Assembly: GCF_019977275.1 (NCBI RefSeq)
Contig: NZ_AP024650.1
Span: 2,976,001 to 3,040,000, forward strand
Origin: Arthrobacter sp. StoSoilB19
GTDB lineage: Bacteria; Actinomycetota; Actinomycetes; Actinomycetales; Micrococcaceae
Reading direction: 5' to 3'
Length of the DNA stretch: 64,000 bases
Positions 29,158 to 38,573 of this stretch are shown piece by piece. Position numbers and translations under genes: made by a program. Numbering within the stretch: position 1 is the first letter of the stretch; every line of letters begins with the position of its first letter. The notes beneath the pieces are model-generated. The model made no database searches. It was given only the letters and a program-made list of their open reading frames with translations, and had not been told where the DNA came from.

Positions 29158-30387
29158 ATGCCCCACGCTCCCCAGGACCAGATCGCACCCCTGTTGACCC
29201 CCGAAGGCTGGGAGTTGCTGGCATCGCTGGGCCCCTACCGCGAAGAGGACGCGTTTGAGCTCAATTCGGCGCTCCGGAAAGCCGGCCACCCGGGCGAACT
29301 TGTATCCGCCGTCCTGACGCAGTCCAGGCTGCGGACCAGGGCCGAGGCGAAGTTTGGTGAGTTCGCCCGCCAGATGCTTTTCACCCAGGCAGGCCTTGAG
29401 CAGGCCACCCGGCTGAACGTCGCCGCACACCACGCGCAGCGGTTCGCCGCAGCCGGGATCCGGCACGTGGCGGACCTGGGCTGCGGTCTTGGTGCCGACG
29501 CCATGGCCCTGGCTTCCCTGGACATCACCGTCACCGCCGTGGAGATGGATGAAACCACCGCCGCCTGCGCCACCATGAACCTCATCCCCTTCCCCAATGC
29601 CACGGTGGTCCACGCGGACGCGGCATCGGTCCCGCTGGAGGGGATCGACGGCGTCTGGCTGGATCCGGCACGCCGCGTCACTTCCACGTCGGGGACCAAG
29701 CGGATCTGGGACCCGGAGGCTTTCTCACCGCCGTTGTCCTTCGTGGAGTCGCTGGCCGCCGGGGGGAAGGCGGTGGGCGTGAAGATGGGCCCGGGCATGC
29801 CCCACGAGTCCGTGCCCACGGGATGCGAAGCCCAGTGGGTGTCGGTGGCCGGGGACGTGACCGAGGTGACCCTCTGGTTCAACGCCGTGCGCAGGCCCGG
29901 GGTCCGCCGGGCGGCCCTGGTCCTGGGGTCCCAGGGGCCCGCCGAGCTGACCAGCGCAGAGGACTTCGGCGCCGGCCCGGCCGCTCCGGTGGGACCCGTG
30001 GAGGGTTACCTGTACGAACCCGACGGCGCCGTGATCCGTGCCGGGCTGGTTGCCGACGTGGCGCTGCAGCTCGGCGGGCACCTGGTGGATGAACACATTG
30101 CCTATATCTGTGCCGCGGAACTTCTGGACACCCCGTTCGCCAAGGCTTACAGGGTCCTGGAAGTCATGCCCTACAACGTCAAGGCACTCAAGGCCTGGGT
30201 GAAGGAGGAGGGGATCACCGTGCTGGACATCAAGAAGCGCGGCACAGCGGTGACCCCGGAAGAGCTGCGGAAGCAGCTCCTCCCACAGGGCAAGGGCGCC
30301 GCCAAAAAGGGTTCCGCCAGGACGGCCACGCTGGTCCTGACTCGCATCGGCGAGGACCGCGTGGCCATCGTGGTGGAACCGGTGTAA
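29158..30387 (+). CDS. Class I SAM-dependent methyltransferase with THUMP-like C-terminal domain
   Basis: A 409-residue protein. The SAM-binding motif I is VADLGCGLGADAMALA (about residues 101-116), with the acidic motif II residue in VTAVEMDE. The segment GVWLDPARR occupies the motif IV position. The C-terminal third resembles the THUMP-like domain found in this family. The substrate is unknown; RNA is plausible from the domain. The open frame extends upstream to 28945, but the ATG at 29158 has a TAGGCT box 7 nt before it. It ends 4 bp from the stop of the convergent shikimate dehydrogenase-like gene. Confidence 0.9.
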   Translation: MPHAPQDQIAPLLTPEGWELLASLGPYREEDAFELNSALRKAGHPGELVSAVLTQSRLRTRAEAKFGEFARQMLFTQAGLEQATRLNVAAHHAQRFAAAGIRHVADLGCGLGADAMALASLDITVTAVEMDETTAACATMNLIPFPNATVVHADAASVPLEGIDGVWLDPARRVTSTSGTKRIWDPEAFSPPLSFVESLAAGGKAVGVKMGPGMPHESVPTGCEAQWVSVAGDVTEVTLWFNAVRRPGVRRAALVLGSQGPAELTSAEDFGAGPAAPVGPVEGYLYEPDGAVIRAGLVADVALQLGGHLVDEHIAYICAAELLDTPFAKAYRVLEVMPYNVKALKAWVKEEGITVLDIKKRGTAVTPEELRKQLLPQGKGAAKKGSARTATLVLTRIGEDRVAIVVEPV

Positions 30388-30391
30388 ACGC

Positions 30392-31210
30392 CTACTGGGC
30401 GCGCATGAACTCCTCGGCTGCCCGGACCTGTTCCGCGGTGGGGCGCACTCCCGTGTACAGCACAAACTGTTCCAGGGCCTGGATGGTGGCAACCTCCGCA
30501 CCGGTGATGACGTGCTTGCCTGCCGCGCGGGCGGCCCGGATCAGCGGCGTCTCGGCGGGCAGTGCCACCACGTCGAAGACCACGCGTGCGGCCTCGATGG
30601 CCTCCGCGGGGAAGGACAGGCTGTCAGCTTCGGCGCCGCCCGCCATGCCGATGGGGGTGACGTTGATGATCATGTCCGCCGTCCCGCCGTCGAGCGCTGC
30701 ACGCCACTGGAAACCGTACTGGCCTGCGAGCGCACGCCCGGCGGCCTCGTTCCGGGCGATGACGGTGACGTCCTTGAAACCGGCGTCCCGGAGCGCGGCG
30801 ACGGTGGCTTTGGCCATCCCGCCCGCCCCCTGGACCAGCACGGGATAGTCGGTGGGGACCCCGTTGGATGCCAGCAGCTGCTCAATGGCCGTGTAGTCGG
30901 TGTTGTACGCCTTGAGGTGGCCGTCGGTGTTCACGATGGTGTTCACGGAGTCGATGGCCTTGGCGGACGGGTCCATCTCGTCCACCAGCGCGATGACGTC
31001 TTCCTTGTACGGCATGGAGATGGCACAGCCGCGGATGCCCAGGCCCCGCACTCCGGCGATGGCCTGTTCCAGGTTGGTGGGCGCGAACGCCTTGTAGATC
31101 CAGTTCAGGCCCAGCTGCCCGTACAGATGGTTGTGGAAGCGGGTCCCGTTGTTGCTGGGGCGGGCCGACAGCGAGATGCAGAGGGTCATGTCTTTATTCA
31201 GAATGGGCAC
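30392..31210 (-). CDS. Shikimate dehydrogenase-like protein (SDH-L type)
   Basis: A 272-residue AroE-superfamily oxidoreductase. The N-terminal substrate domain has LSARPSNNGTRFHNHLYGQLG and SMPYKEDVI with the catalytic Lys, then YNTDYTA. The Rossmann part has VQGAGGMAKATVAAL. The N-terminal signature is close to the Haemophilus HI0607 SDH-L group, which acts poorly on shikimate, so its physiological substrate is uncertain and this is probably not the main AroE. The start is a GTG at 31210. A TTTAAT sequence 6 nt upstream resembles but does not match the local leaderless -10 pattern. Confidence 0.9.
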   Translation of the reverse strand: MPILNKDMTLCISLSARPSNNGTRFHNHLYGQLGLNWIYKAFAPTNLEQAIAGVRGLGIRGCAISMPYKEDVIALVDEMDPSAKAIDSVNTIVNTDGHLKAYNTDYTAIEQLLASNGVPTDYPVLVQGAGGMAKATVAALRDAGFKDVTVIARNEAAGRALAGQYGFQWRAALDGGTADMIINVTPIGMAGGAEADSLSFPAEAIEAARVVFDVVALPAETPLIRAARAAGKHVITGAEVATIQALEQFVLYTGVRPTAEQVRAAEEFMRAQ

Positions 31211-31279
31211 CAGACCATTAAACGCGTTCCAGCCATCGTGCGGGGTCCCCGGTCCGGGGTCCGGGTCAGGAGTCAGAGG

Positions 31280-33010
31280 TCAGGGGCAGCCGGTTCCCGC
31301 GGGGAAAGGCCCGACGGCGGCGGGCAGCTTCCCGGGAGCAGGCGCCTTTCCTGCCAGCACGGCCACCAGCGCATCAAAGGCAGCGTCGGTGCGGCCGTAC
31401 AGCGCCAGCTTCACCGGAGCCGTGGAGTTTTGGAGCGGCCAGGGGGCATCCAGGGCCACGGCAATGTCCCCGGCCGCTGGATTCCCGCCGAAGCCGATGA
31501 GGTTCACCAGCGGTCCTGATCCAACCGCGAGGCCGGCACGTGCGGCCGCGGCTTCGAAGCGCTCCCGGTCCCCCGGTCCCCCGCCGGCAACGCGCACCGC
31601 ACCGGGCACCAGGGGTCCGCTGCAGGGACCGGAGACAACCGTCACGGCCGACGCCGAAACCCACGCCGACAACGCCGCACCGCTTCCGGCCGGGGCACCT
31701 GTGCCGGCTGTTCCGGCAGGCGGCGTGGTCCGGGCATGCCAGATCATCATGGTGGCCACCCGCTGCGCGGCCTCATCCAGCCGGGAGGCGGGAAGCGTGC
31801 CGGCGGCCAGGGCCTGGAGGATGGCGGCGTGCGCCTGTTCCACGTCCGCGGGCATCAGCAACAGGTCGGCGCCGGCTCCCAAAGCTTTTACGGCTGCTGC
31901 GCCGGCGGGGTACTGCTTGTCCACGGCTCCCATGTTGAGGGCGTCCGTCACGGCTACACCTTTGAATCCGAGCTCCCTCATCGCGGCGTAGCTCGGTGCG
32001 GAGAGCGACGCCGGCACACCGGGCTCCAGCGCAGGCACAGCGATGTGGCCCGTCATGACGACCGGCAGGCCCGCGGCCACCGCCGCCTGGAAGGGTTTCC
32101 AGTCCCGGGCCCGGAGCTGGTCGATGCCGGCCGGCTGGACCGGGAGGCTGAGGTGGGAGTCCGCGGTCACCGAGCCGTGGCCGGGAAAGTGCTTGACGGT
32201 GGGAAGCACGCCGGCGTCCAGCATGCCCTGGGCGAAGGCGACCCCGTGGGCTGCGGCGGCGGCAGGATCCGCGGACATGGAGCGCGCGCCGATGGTGGGG
32301 TCGCTGGGCCCGATGGTCACGTCGGTATCCGGCGCGAAGTCGAGGTCGAATCCCAGCGGCACCAGCTCGCCGGCCAGGCCCTTTCCTGCTTCCCGGGTCA
32401 GGGCCGGGTTGCCGGCCGCTCCGTAGCTCATGGGCGTGGGCCATTCAGTCAGGGGCTGCCCCAGGCGTGCCACGGCGCCCCCTTCCTGGTCCACGCCGAT
32501 GATCCCGGGCCACCGCCGGCCGCCGGCGGCGACAGCCTGCTGCAGCCGCTGGTTCACCGCGCCCATGGCGGCAACATCCACGTTCCCCTGCGCATCGCGT
32601 GGCACGTTGTCGCCCATGATGATGGATCCGGCCAGGTGCAGCCGCTGGATGAGCGCGGCGTGCGCCTCCACCTGGTTGCCCTTGAAGAACGGGAGCAGAA
32701 CCTGCCCCGCCTTCTCCTCCGGAGTCATGGCTGCCACGGCCGCGACGGCGGCGTCCTGGTCGCGCTGCTCCGGGCCCCACCCCAGGGGGCGGGAGCCTGC
32801 GTCAGGTGAGGCAGAAGCGGTGGGAGGCGCCGTCGTCGTACTTGCCGATGCCGAAGGGGCCCCGGTGGGCCCGGAGGACGACGACGGCGGGGCTGCTGTT
32901 GGGGAGGCTGTGCAGGAGGCCAGCGCCAGGGCCGACAGGGCCAGGAGGAGCGGGAAGGATTTGGCGGGAGTGGTTTTGGCAGGTCTGTGACGCGTGGGGA
33001 ACGGGGCCAT
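31280..33010 (-). CDS. GH3 beta-N-acetylhexosaminidase lipoprotein (NagZ-like)
   Basis: A 576-residue lipoprotein: a signal peptide ending in the lipobox ALASC (Cys33), then a Ser/Thr/Pro/Ala-rich linker to about residue 75. The GH3 domain carries the NagZ motif KHFPGHGSVTADSH, whose Asp-His pair is the catalytic acid/base, and the nucleophile Asp in VTDALNMGA. It should remove N-acetylglucosamine from peptidoglycan fragments outside the cell, for recycling. A further C-terminal domain of about 150 residues lacks obvious catalytic motifs. The ATG at 33010 has TAGCAT (33023-33018) 7 nt upstream (leaderless). The TTG at 33013 is less likely. Confidence 0.92.
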   Translation of the reverse strand: MAPFPTRHRPAKTTPAKSFPLLLALSALALASCTASPTAAPPSSSSGPTGAPSASASTTTAPPTASASPDAGSRPLGWGPEQRDQDAAVAAVAAMTPEEKAGQVLLPFFKGNQVEAHAALIQRLHLAGSIIMGDNVPRDAQGNVDVAAMGAVNQRLQQAVAAGGRRWPGIIGVDQEGGAVARLGQPLTEWPTPMSYGAAGNPALTREAGKGLAGELVPLGFDLDFAPDTDVTIGPSDPTIGARSMSADPAAAAAHGVAFAQGMLDAGVLPTVKHFPGHGSVTADSHLSLPVQPAGIDQLRARDWKPFQAAVAAGLPVVMTGHIAVPALEPGVPASLSAPSYAAMRELGFKGVAVTDALNMGAVDKQYPAGAAAVKALGAGADLLLMPADVEQAHAAILQALAAGTLPASRLDEAAQRVATMMIWHARTTPPAGTAGTGAPAGSGAALSAWVSASAVTVVSGPCSGPLVPGAVRVAGGGPGDRERFEAAAARAGLAVGSGPLVNLIGFGGNPAAGDIAVALDAPWPLQNSTAPVKLALYGRTDAAFDALVAVLAGKAPAPGKLPAAVGPFPAGTGCP

Positions 33011-33114
33011 CAATACGATGCTACCCCTGCACTAGACTTGAACCACCCGTTCGCCTGCCGGCAGCAGCCTGTGAGCGGCATCAGCCAGCGGCAAACCGGA
33101 CAGTGAGGAAACGT

Positions 33115-34266
33115 GTGAAGATCGACTTCGCCCCATCGAGGCAGTCAACCCTCGGTGTTGAGTGGGAGCTTGCCCTGGTGGACGGAAAGACGGGCGAGCT
33201 CGCATCCGTGGCCAACCAGGTGCTCCGCGGAGTTGCTTCCCGCCACCCGGAACTCAACGAAGACGACGAACATCCGCACATCAAGCAGGAACTGCTGCTG
33301 AACACTGTGGAACTGGTCACCGGCATCTGCGAAACAGCTGCCGAGGCCAAGGAAGACCTCAGCCGGTCCGTTGCCGCCGTCCGCGAAATCACCGATCCCA
33401 TGGGCGTGGAACTCTTCTGCGCCGGCAGCCACCCGTTCAGCCCGCCGCAGCTGCAGCCCGTGACGGACAAGGCCCGCTACGCCAAACTCATCGACCGCAC
33501 CCAGTGGTGGGGCAGGCAGATGGTCATTTACGGCGTTCACGTGCACGTAGGACTTGACCGCCGCGACAAGGCACTCCCCGTCCTGGATGGCCTGGTCAAC
33601 TACTTCCCGCACTTCCAGGCGCTCTCAGCATCCAGCCCCTTCTGGGGCGGCGAGGATACCGGTTACGCCTCCCAGCGGGCCCTGATGTTCCAGCAGCTTC
33701 CCACCGCCGGCCTGCCCTTCCAGTTCAAATCCTGGGAGGAATACGAGTCCTACGTGCAGGACATGTTCACCACCGGCGTGATCGACACCATCTCTGAGAT
33801 CCGCTGGGACATCCGGCCGGTGCCCGCGCTAGGCACCATCGAGATGCGCATCTGCGACGGCCTGGCCACGTTGGAGGAAGTGGGTGCCATTGCGGCCCTC
33901 ACCCAATGCCTGGTGGACGAGTTCTCCACCACCCTGGACAACGGCGGCACCATTCCCACCATGCCGCCCTGGCACGTGCAGGAGAACAAGTGGCGCGCCG
34001 CCCGGTACGGCCTGGACGCCATCATCATCCTGGACGCCGCAGGGCGGGAACAGCTGGTCACCGAGCACCTGCTGGAGACGCTGAACCGGCTGGAGCCGGT
34101 GGCGGCCAAGCTGCGCTGCGCCGACGAGCTTGCCGACGTCGAGAAGATCATCCGCCGCGGCGCCGGGTACCAGCGCCAGCGCCGCGTGGCCGCAGAGAAC
34201 GGCGGGAACCTCCAGGCCGTGGTCCTGGACTTGGTCAAGCAGATGCGGAACGGCCCCACCGCGTAA
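33115..34266 (+). CDS. Carboxylate-amine ligase, glutamate-cysteine ligase type 2 (YbdK/GCS2 family)
   Basis: A 383-residue GCS2-family enzyme. The N-terminus STLGVEWELALVD has the metal-binding Glu residues typical of the family, followed by CAGSHPFSP and GVHVHVGLD. Members join glutamate to cysteine or related amines. In a mycothiol-using actinobacterium, roles could include gamma-glutamylcysteine for ergothioneine (EgtA-like) or a YbdK-like activity; no ergothioneine genes are next to it. The GTG at 33115 with GAGGAAA upstream is preferred over upstream in-frame starts that would extend into the nagZ-like gene. Confidence 0.9.
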   Translation: MKIDFAPSRQSTLGVEWELALVDGKTGELASVANQVLRGVASRHPELNEDDEHPHIKQELLLNTVELVTGICETAAEAKEDLSRSVAAVREITDPMGVELFCAGSHPFSPPQLQPVTDKARYAKLIDRTQWWGRQMVIYGVHVHVGLDRRDKALPVLDGLVNYFPHFQALSASSPFWGGEDTGYASQRALMFQQLPTAGLPFQFKSWEEYESYVQDMFTTGVIDTISEIRWDIRPVPALGTIEMRICDGLATLEEVGAIAALTQCLVDEFSTTLDNGGTIPTMPPWHVQENKWRAARYGLDAIIILDAAGREQLVTEHLLETLNRLEPVAAKLRCADELADVEKIIRRGAGYQRQRRVAAENGGNLQAVVLDLVKQMRNGPTA

Positions 34267-34274
34267 CGTGCTCC

Positions 34275-34352
34275 TGCCGAAGTGGGGCACTTCGGCACGG
34301 ACACGCCGGCCGCCATCGTGACGTACGACGGCGGAGCCCGCCAAAGTGCCCC
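34275..34352 (+). repeat. Palindromic intergenic element and terminator after the GCS2 gene
   Basis: A perfect hairpin (TGCCGAAGTG at 34275-34284, complement at 34288-34297) follows the gene stop. A larger nested palindrome pairs GGGGCACTT (34284-34292) with AAGTGCCCC (34344-34352) and CCGCC with GGCGG inside it. The element fills most of the 118-bp gap to tsaD and can act as terminator for both convergent genes. Confidence 0.65.
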
Positions 34353-34384
34353 GCGACGGTTCGCTTTCGCCCGGCGCTCTGCCG

Positions 34385-35476
34385 TCAGGCCGGCAGCGAC
34401 ACCGATGTAACCGGCATTGACGAGTCCGGGGCGAAGGCGATTCCACTGGGTTCGACGCCGGCCATCACCAGCTGTGCGCCGAGGGCGGCCACCATGGCGC
34501 CGTTGTCCGTGCAGAGGTCCAGGGGCGGCACGTGCAGCCGGATGCCGGCGGACGCGCACCGCTGCCCGGTCAGTTCCCGCAGCCGCGAGTTGGCCGCCAC
34601 TCCCCCACCCAGCAGGACATCCTTGATGCCGTACTCGCGGCAGGCCAGCACCGCCTTGGACGAAATCACGTCCACCACGGCTTCCTGGAAGGCGGCCGCG
34701 ATGTCAGCCACGGGGATCTCTTCGCCGCGGGCCTCGAACTGCTCCACGCACCGGGCCACTGCCGTCTTGAGGCCGCTGAAGGACCAGTCATACCGGTGCG
34801 GCCCCGGCTCATCCGCCGTGCCCATGTACTTGGGCTGGGTGAGGCCGCGGGGGAAGCGGATGGCCTTGGGATTGCCGCCGCGGGCCACCTTGTCGATCGC
34901 AGGGCCGCCCGGGTAGCCAAGACCCAGGATGCGTGCCACTTTGTCGTAGGCCTCGCCGGCGGCGTCGTCGATGGTGGAGCCCAGGAGCTCCACGTCGCTG
35001 GTGATGGTCCTGATCCGCAGGATTTCGGTGTGGCCGCCGGACACCAGCAGGGCGCCCAGGTTCTCCGGCAGCTCCTGCTTCCGGCCGTTGGCGCGGTCAT
35101 CCAGCAGCCCCACGCCCACGTGCGCCACCAGGTGGTTGATCGCGTACAGCGGCTTCCCGGTGGCGACGGCCAGCGCCTTGGCAGCGCAGACACCCACCAT
35201 GAGTGCGCCGGCCAGCCCGGGCCCGGATGTGACGGCGATGGCGTCCACCTCGTCAAGGCTCACGCCTGCGTCTGCCAGCGCCTGATCGAGCGTGGGGACG
35301 AACGCGTCCAAGTGGGCGCGCGAGGCGATCTCGGGGATGACGCCGCCAAAGCGGACGTGCTCGTCCATGGAGGAGGAGACGGTGTTGGTCAGGAGGGTGG
35401 TGCCGCGGACGATGCCCACGCCGGTTTCGTCGCAGGATGATTCGATCCCCAGCACCAGGGGCTGTGAGCGGTTCAT
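34385..35476 (-). CDS. tsaD: tRNA N6-adenosine threonylcarbamoyltransferase
   Basis: Transfers the threonylcarbamoyl group to A37 of ANN-decoding tRNAs (t6A) together with TsaB and TsaE. The 363-residue protein starts [16 protein letters not shown] and has the metal-binding His pair in NHLVAHV (His115, His119). Its ATG overlaps the rimI stop by 4 bp. It is the last gene of the alr-tsaE-tsaB-rimI-tsaD run. Confidence 0.98.
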   Translation of the reverse strand: MNRSQPLVLGIESSCDETGVGIVRGTTLLTNTVSSSMDEHVRFGGVIPEIASRAHLDAFVPTLDQALADAGVSLDEVDAIAVTSGPGLAGALMVGVCAAKALAVATGKPLYAINHLVAHVGVGLLDDRANGRKQELPENLGALLVSGGHTEILRIRTITSDVELLGSTIDDAAGEAYDKVARILGLGYPGGPAIDKVARGGNPKAIRFPRGLTQPKYMGTADEPGPHRYDWSFSGLKTAVARCVEQFEARGEEIPVADIAAAFQEAVVDVISSKAVLACREYGIKDVLLGGGVAANSRLRELTGQRCASAGIRLHVPPLDLCTDNGAMVAALGAQLVMAGVEPSGIAFAPDSSMPVTSVSLPA

Positions 35477-35991
35477 TGCCGGCCTGCTTCCGTTGCTTGG
35501 TGGCCATCAGTTTCCGGTGCGGCCAGCTGGAGCCGCATGATGAGCGCATCCACGCCGTCGCGGTAGTAGCGGGGGCGGATGTGGATCTGTTCGAAGCCGA
35601 ACCGGACGTACAGCTGCTGCGCCCGCGGGTTGTCGGCGCGGACCTCAAGCAGGACATCGGCGGCACCGCGGTGCCTGGCCTCGGCGATGAGTTGGGTGAG
35701 CAGCCTGCTGCCGATTCCCCGCCCCTCGTATTCAGGAACGACGGCGATGGTCTGGATGTCGGCGATGGGCTCGATGCACATCAGCCCGGCGTAGCCCACG
35801 ATGCCGTCGGTGGTCTCCGCCACAAGGTAGCGGCGGGTTTCCGGCTGGGAGAGTTCATCCAGGAACATCTGCACGGGCCAGGCGTCGATGGGGAAGAGCT
35901 TGTGTTCCAGGGCGCCGACGGCGGGTACATCGCCCAGGGTCATGTCGCGGACGGTGACGCCTGCCATGTGGGGTTCCGGGGTGGTACTCAC
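35473..35991 (-). CDS. rimI: Ribosomal protein S18 alanine N-acetyltransferase
   Basis: A 172-residue GNAT acetyltransferase with the acetyl-CoA loop [15 protein letters not shown] and the RimI-typical C-terminal region [16 protein letters not shown]. The GTG start overlaps the tsaB stop (GTGA). Its place between tsaB and tsaD is the standard actinobacterial order and supports the assignment over a generic acetyltransferase. Confidence 0.94.
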   Translation of the reverse strand: MSTTPEPHMAGVTVRDMTLGDVPAVGALEHKLFPIDAWPVQMFLDELSQPETRRYLVAETTDGIVGYAGLMCIEPIADIQTIAVVPEYEGRGIGSRLLTQLIAEARHRGAADVLLEVRADNPRAQQLYVRFGFEQIHIRPRYYRDGVDALIMRLQLAAPETDGHQATEAGRQ

Positions 35992-36659
35992 AGTGCACGC
36001 TTCCGTGGTCCGGGTACCTGGGCATCTGATTCGCGCAGGTACAGGGGTGTGGTGTCCAGCAGGGCCTCCCCGGCAGCCAGACGCGCCAGGGCAAACTGGC
36101 CAAGATACAGGGCGTCGGGCTGCTCCCCCGCGAACTCGGGATCGGCTTGGAGGACGTCGGCGTAGAGACCTGCGCCCGCGCCGAAGGCGGGCAGGTCCGG
36201 CAGGTCGGCGGCGAAACCAACATGGGGGCCGTCCTCCAGCAGCGGCAGCTGCCCGTCACCCAGGCTGTAGCGCGCCCAGTAGACCTCTTTCCGGCGGGCG
36301 TCGGTGGCCACCAGGAACTCCGGGACGGCGGCGGTGGATTCGGCTACCTCCAGGGCCACCGCGTCCAGGCTCATCAGGCCGTGCAGCGGCTTGCCCCAGA
36401 CGAACGCCAGCGTCCGGGCGGTGGCAATGCCCGAGCGCAGCCCGGTGAAGGGGCCGGGGCCTACGCCCACCACCAGCGCATCGATGTCCTGCCCGGTGAC
36501 GCCGGCTTCGGACAGCAGGGTGTGGATGCCGGGAGCGAGCACCTCGGCGTGGCTGCGGGTGTCCTCCGTGGAGAAGCTGGCCACCACGCCTTCGGGGGCT
36601 GCATCGGACACCAGCGCGGCGCTGGCCACCGCGGAAGTGTCAATCGCAAGGATCAGCAT
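35988..36659 (-). CDS. tsaB: tRNA threonylcarbamoyladenosine biosynthesis protein TsaB
   Basis: A 223-residue ASKHA-fold partner of TsaD, needed for t6A formation. It starts MLILAIDTSAVASAALV and contains GVGPGPFTGLRSGIATA, both characteristic. The frame is open upstream to 36899, but the ATG at 36659 overlaps the tsaE stop by 7 bp and gives the family's normal N-terminus. Confidence 0.96.
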   Translation of the reverse strand: MLILAIDTSAVASAALVSDAAPEGVVASFSTEDTRSHAEVLAPGIHTLLSEAGVTGQDIDALVVGVGPGPFTGLRSGIATARTLAFVWGKPLHGLMSLDAVALEVAESTAAVPEFLVATDARRKEVYWARYSLGDGQLPLLEDGPHVGFAADLPDLPAFGAGAGLYADVLQADPEFAGEQPDALYLGQFALARLAAGEALLDTTPLYLRESDAQVPGPRKRAL

Positions 36660-37267
36660 GGGGCGCTTCCTTCCGGTCCACCCAGCTCCGGCCCGCCCAG
36701 CTCGGGGGCACCCAGTTCCGGGGCAGTTGCCCAGCGCGGCCCGTAGCCGCGCATCACGATGGTGCGGGGCTCGTCGGTGTCTTCGCCGTCGAAGTCCAGG
36801 CTTCCACCTCCACTGCCGGCGGCATCCAGCCCGATGGCACGGAGGAGGTCGATCTCCAGCCGGCTCTCGCTGAGGTGCTCCACCCGGTCCTGTCCCCACT
36901 CCACCACGGTCACGGACGAGTCCATGGTGTTTTCGAGGTCGATGTCGTCGATCTCCGCTGCGGAACCCAGCCGGTAGGCGTCCACGTGCACAAGGTCGGG
37001 GCCGCCGGGACGCGGACCATCCGGCAGGTTCGGGTGGATCCGGACCAGCACAAAGGTGGGTGAGATGATGCCTGCGCGGACACCCAGCCCCTCGCCCAGT
37101 CCCTGGGTGAAGGTGGTTTTCCCGGCACCCAGCTCACCGGAAAGCACCAGCAGGTCCCCGGCCCGCAGCACCTCCGCCAAACGTGCGCCGAACGCGTGCG
37201 TCTGTTCCGCCGTCGTCGCCGTGAACGTCTTTTCCCAGTTGGCAGCCAACTGTCCGGCCGCGCTCAT
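36653..37267 (-). CDS. tsaE: tRNA threonylcarbamoyladenosine biosynthesis ATPase TsaE
   Basis: A 204-residue P-loop ATPase of the t6A complex, with Walker A SGELGAGKTTFTQGL and the family region SPTFVLVRIH...VHVDAYRLG. TsaE proteins are usually about 150-170 residues; the extra C-terminus here contains a threefold PELGG-type repeat and has no counterpart I know. Start overlaps the alr stop (ATGA). Confidence 0.95.
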   Translation of the reverse strand: MSAAGQLAANWEKTFTATTAEQTHAFGARLAEVLRAGDLLVLSGELGAGKTTFTQGLGEGLGVRAGIISPTFVLVRIHPNLPDGPRPGGPDLVHVDAYRLGSAAEIDDIDLENTMDSSVTVVEWGQDRVEHLSESRLEIDLLRAIGLDAAGSGGGSLDFDGEDTDEPRTIVMRGYGPRWATAPELGAPELGGPELGGPEGSAPC

Positions 37268-38517
37268 GCGGCCCCCGCCGAGCCGGGCGCGCCCACCAGG
37301 CCGTGGCCGTTACCCGCGTGGCCGGTGCCCGCCGGCTGGTCCTCGTTGATGAAGCGGCGCGGAACACGGGGGCTGACGCGGGTCACGATTTCATAGTTGA
37401 TGGTCCCCGCGGCGCGTGCCCAGTCCTCCGCGGTGGGCCCGCCGTCGGCGCCGTCCCCGAACAGTTCCGCTTCCGCACCCTGCAGGTCAGTTCCGGATGC
37501 CTCCGGCCCAAGGTCGATCACCATCTGGTCCATCGCGATCCGGCCCACCACGGGATAGGTCTTCCCTGCGACGCGGACGGGTCCACCGGTGGCGACCCGG
37601 GGGACGCCGTCGGCATAGCCCACCGGAATCAGGGCAAGCGTGCTCGCCGTCCTGGTGCGGTAACGCAGCCCGTAGGAGACGCCCTGCCCCTCGGGCACGT
37701 CCTTGCACTGCGACACGAGGGTGCGCAGCGTCATGGCGGGCCGGAGTCCCAGTTCTGCTGAAGTCTGCCCGTCAAACGGCGACAGCCCATAGATGCCCAG
37801 GCCAACCCTGACCAGGTCGAAGTGGGTGTCCGGGCGGGACAGGGTGGCGGGTGTGTTGGCAAGGTGCCGGACCTCGGGATCCACGCCCGCGTCCTCGGCA
37901 ATGGCCAGCGCCTCCCGGAACGCGGCCACCTGCTGGTCCGTTTCGGGCCGCTCCGGTTCGTCGGCCACGGCCAGGTGGGAGAAGATGCCAACTACGCGCA
38001 ACAGGCCCTGGTCCTGGTATTCCACGGCCTCCCCCACCAGGCGGTCCCAGGACTCGGGGGTGGCTCCGTTCCGTCCCAGCCCGGTGTCCACCTTGAGATG
38101 CACCCGTGCCGGCCGCTCCTGCTCACGGGCCGCGGCCACGATGCGTTCCAGCTCCCACCCTGAGCAGCCAATATCGACGCCGGCGGCCACCGCGGCACCG
38201 AAGTTGCTGTCCGTGGTGTGCAGCCAGGCGAGAAGCGGCGCGTCGATGCCGGCGGCGCGCAGCGCCAAGGCCTCGGAAATGTGGGCCACGCCGAGCCAGG
38301 CCGCGCCGGCCTGCAGGGCTGCGCGGGCAACGGGGACGGCGCCGTGCCCGTATGCATCCGCCTTGACGACGGCCATGACTTTCGCGGGGGAGGCAGCGGC
38401 GGCAAGCCGGCGGACGTTGTGCCGGATGGCGTCCAGGTCGATCACGGCCGACCGCTCGTGGCGGGGGTCCGGCCCGGAGGCAGCGCTGAATTCACCGGTT
38501 GTTGCGGGATAGGTCAC
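37264..38517 (-). CDS. alr: Alanine racemase
   Basis: A 417-residue PLP enzyme making D-alanine for peptidoglycan. The PLP lysine is in VVKADAYGHGA (about residue 52), and the second active-site Tyr is in the segment VSYGLRYRT. The C-terminus carries about 25 extra Gly/Ala-rich residues. The GTG start at 38517 has a near-perfect TAGAAT -10 box (38530-38525) 7 nt upstream, so the whole alr-tsaE-tsaB-rimI-tsaD operon probably has a leaderless mRNA. Confidence 0.97.
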   Translation of the reverse strand: MTYPATTGEFSAASGPDPRHERSAVIDLDAIRHNVRRLAAAASPAKVMAVVKADAYGHGAVPVARAALQAGAAWLGVAHISEALALRAAGIDAPLLAWLHTTDSNFGAAVAAGVDIGCSGWELERIVAAAREQERPARVHLKVDTGLGRNGATPESWDRLVGEAVEYQDQGLLRVVGIFSHLAVADEPERPETDQQVAAFREALAIAEDAGVDPEVRHLANTPATLSRPDTHFDLVRVGLGIYGLSPFDGQTSAELGLRPAMTLRTLVSQCKDVPEGQGVSYGLRYRTRTASTLALIPVGYADGVPRVATGGPVRVAGKTYPVVGRIAMDQMVIDLGPEASGTDLQGAEAELFGDGADGGPTAEDWARAAGTINYEIVTRVSPRVPRRFINEDQPAGTGHAGNGHGLVGAPGSAGAA

Positions 38518-38573
38518 CTAAGTGATTCTAGTGCGGGCACTTCGCGCCGAATAATCAGGGCCTCCAACGCCGC

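Noticed and set aside
32806..33114. N-terminal extension of the GCS2 ligase up to 32806
   Set aside because: The extension overlaps the nagZ-like gene on the other strand and has no family similarity; the GTG at 33115 with GAGGAAA fits the family N-terminus.
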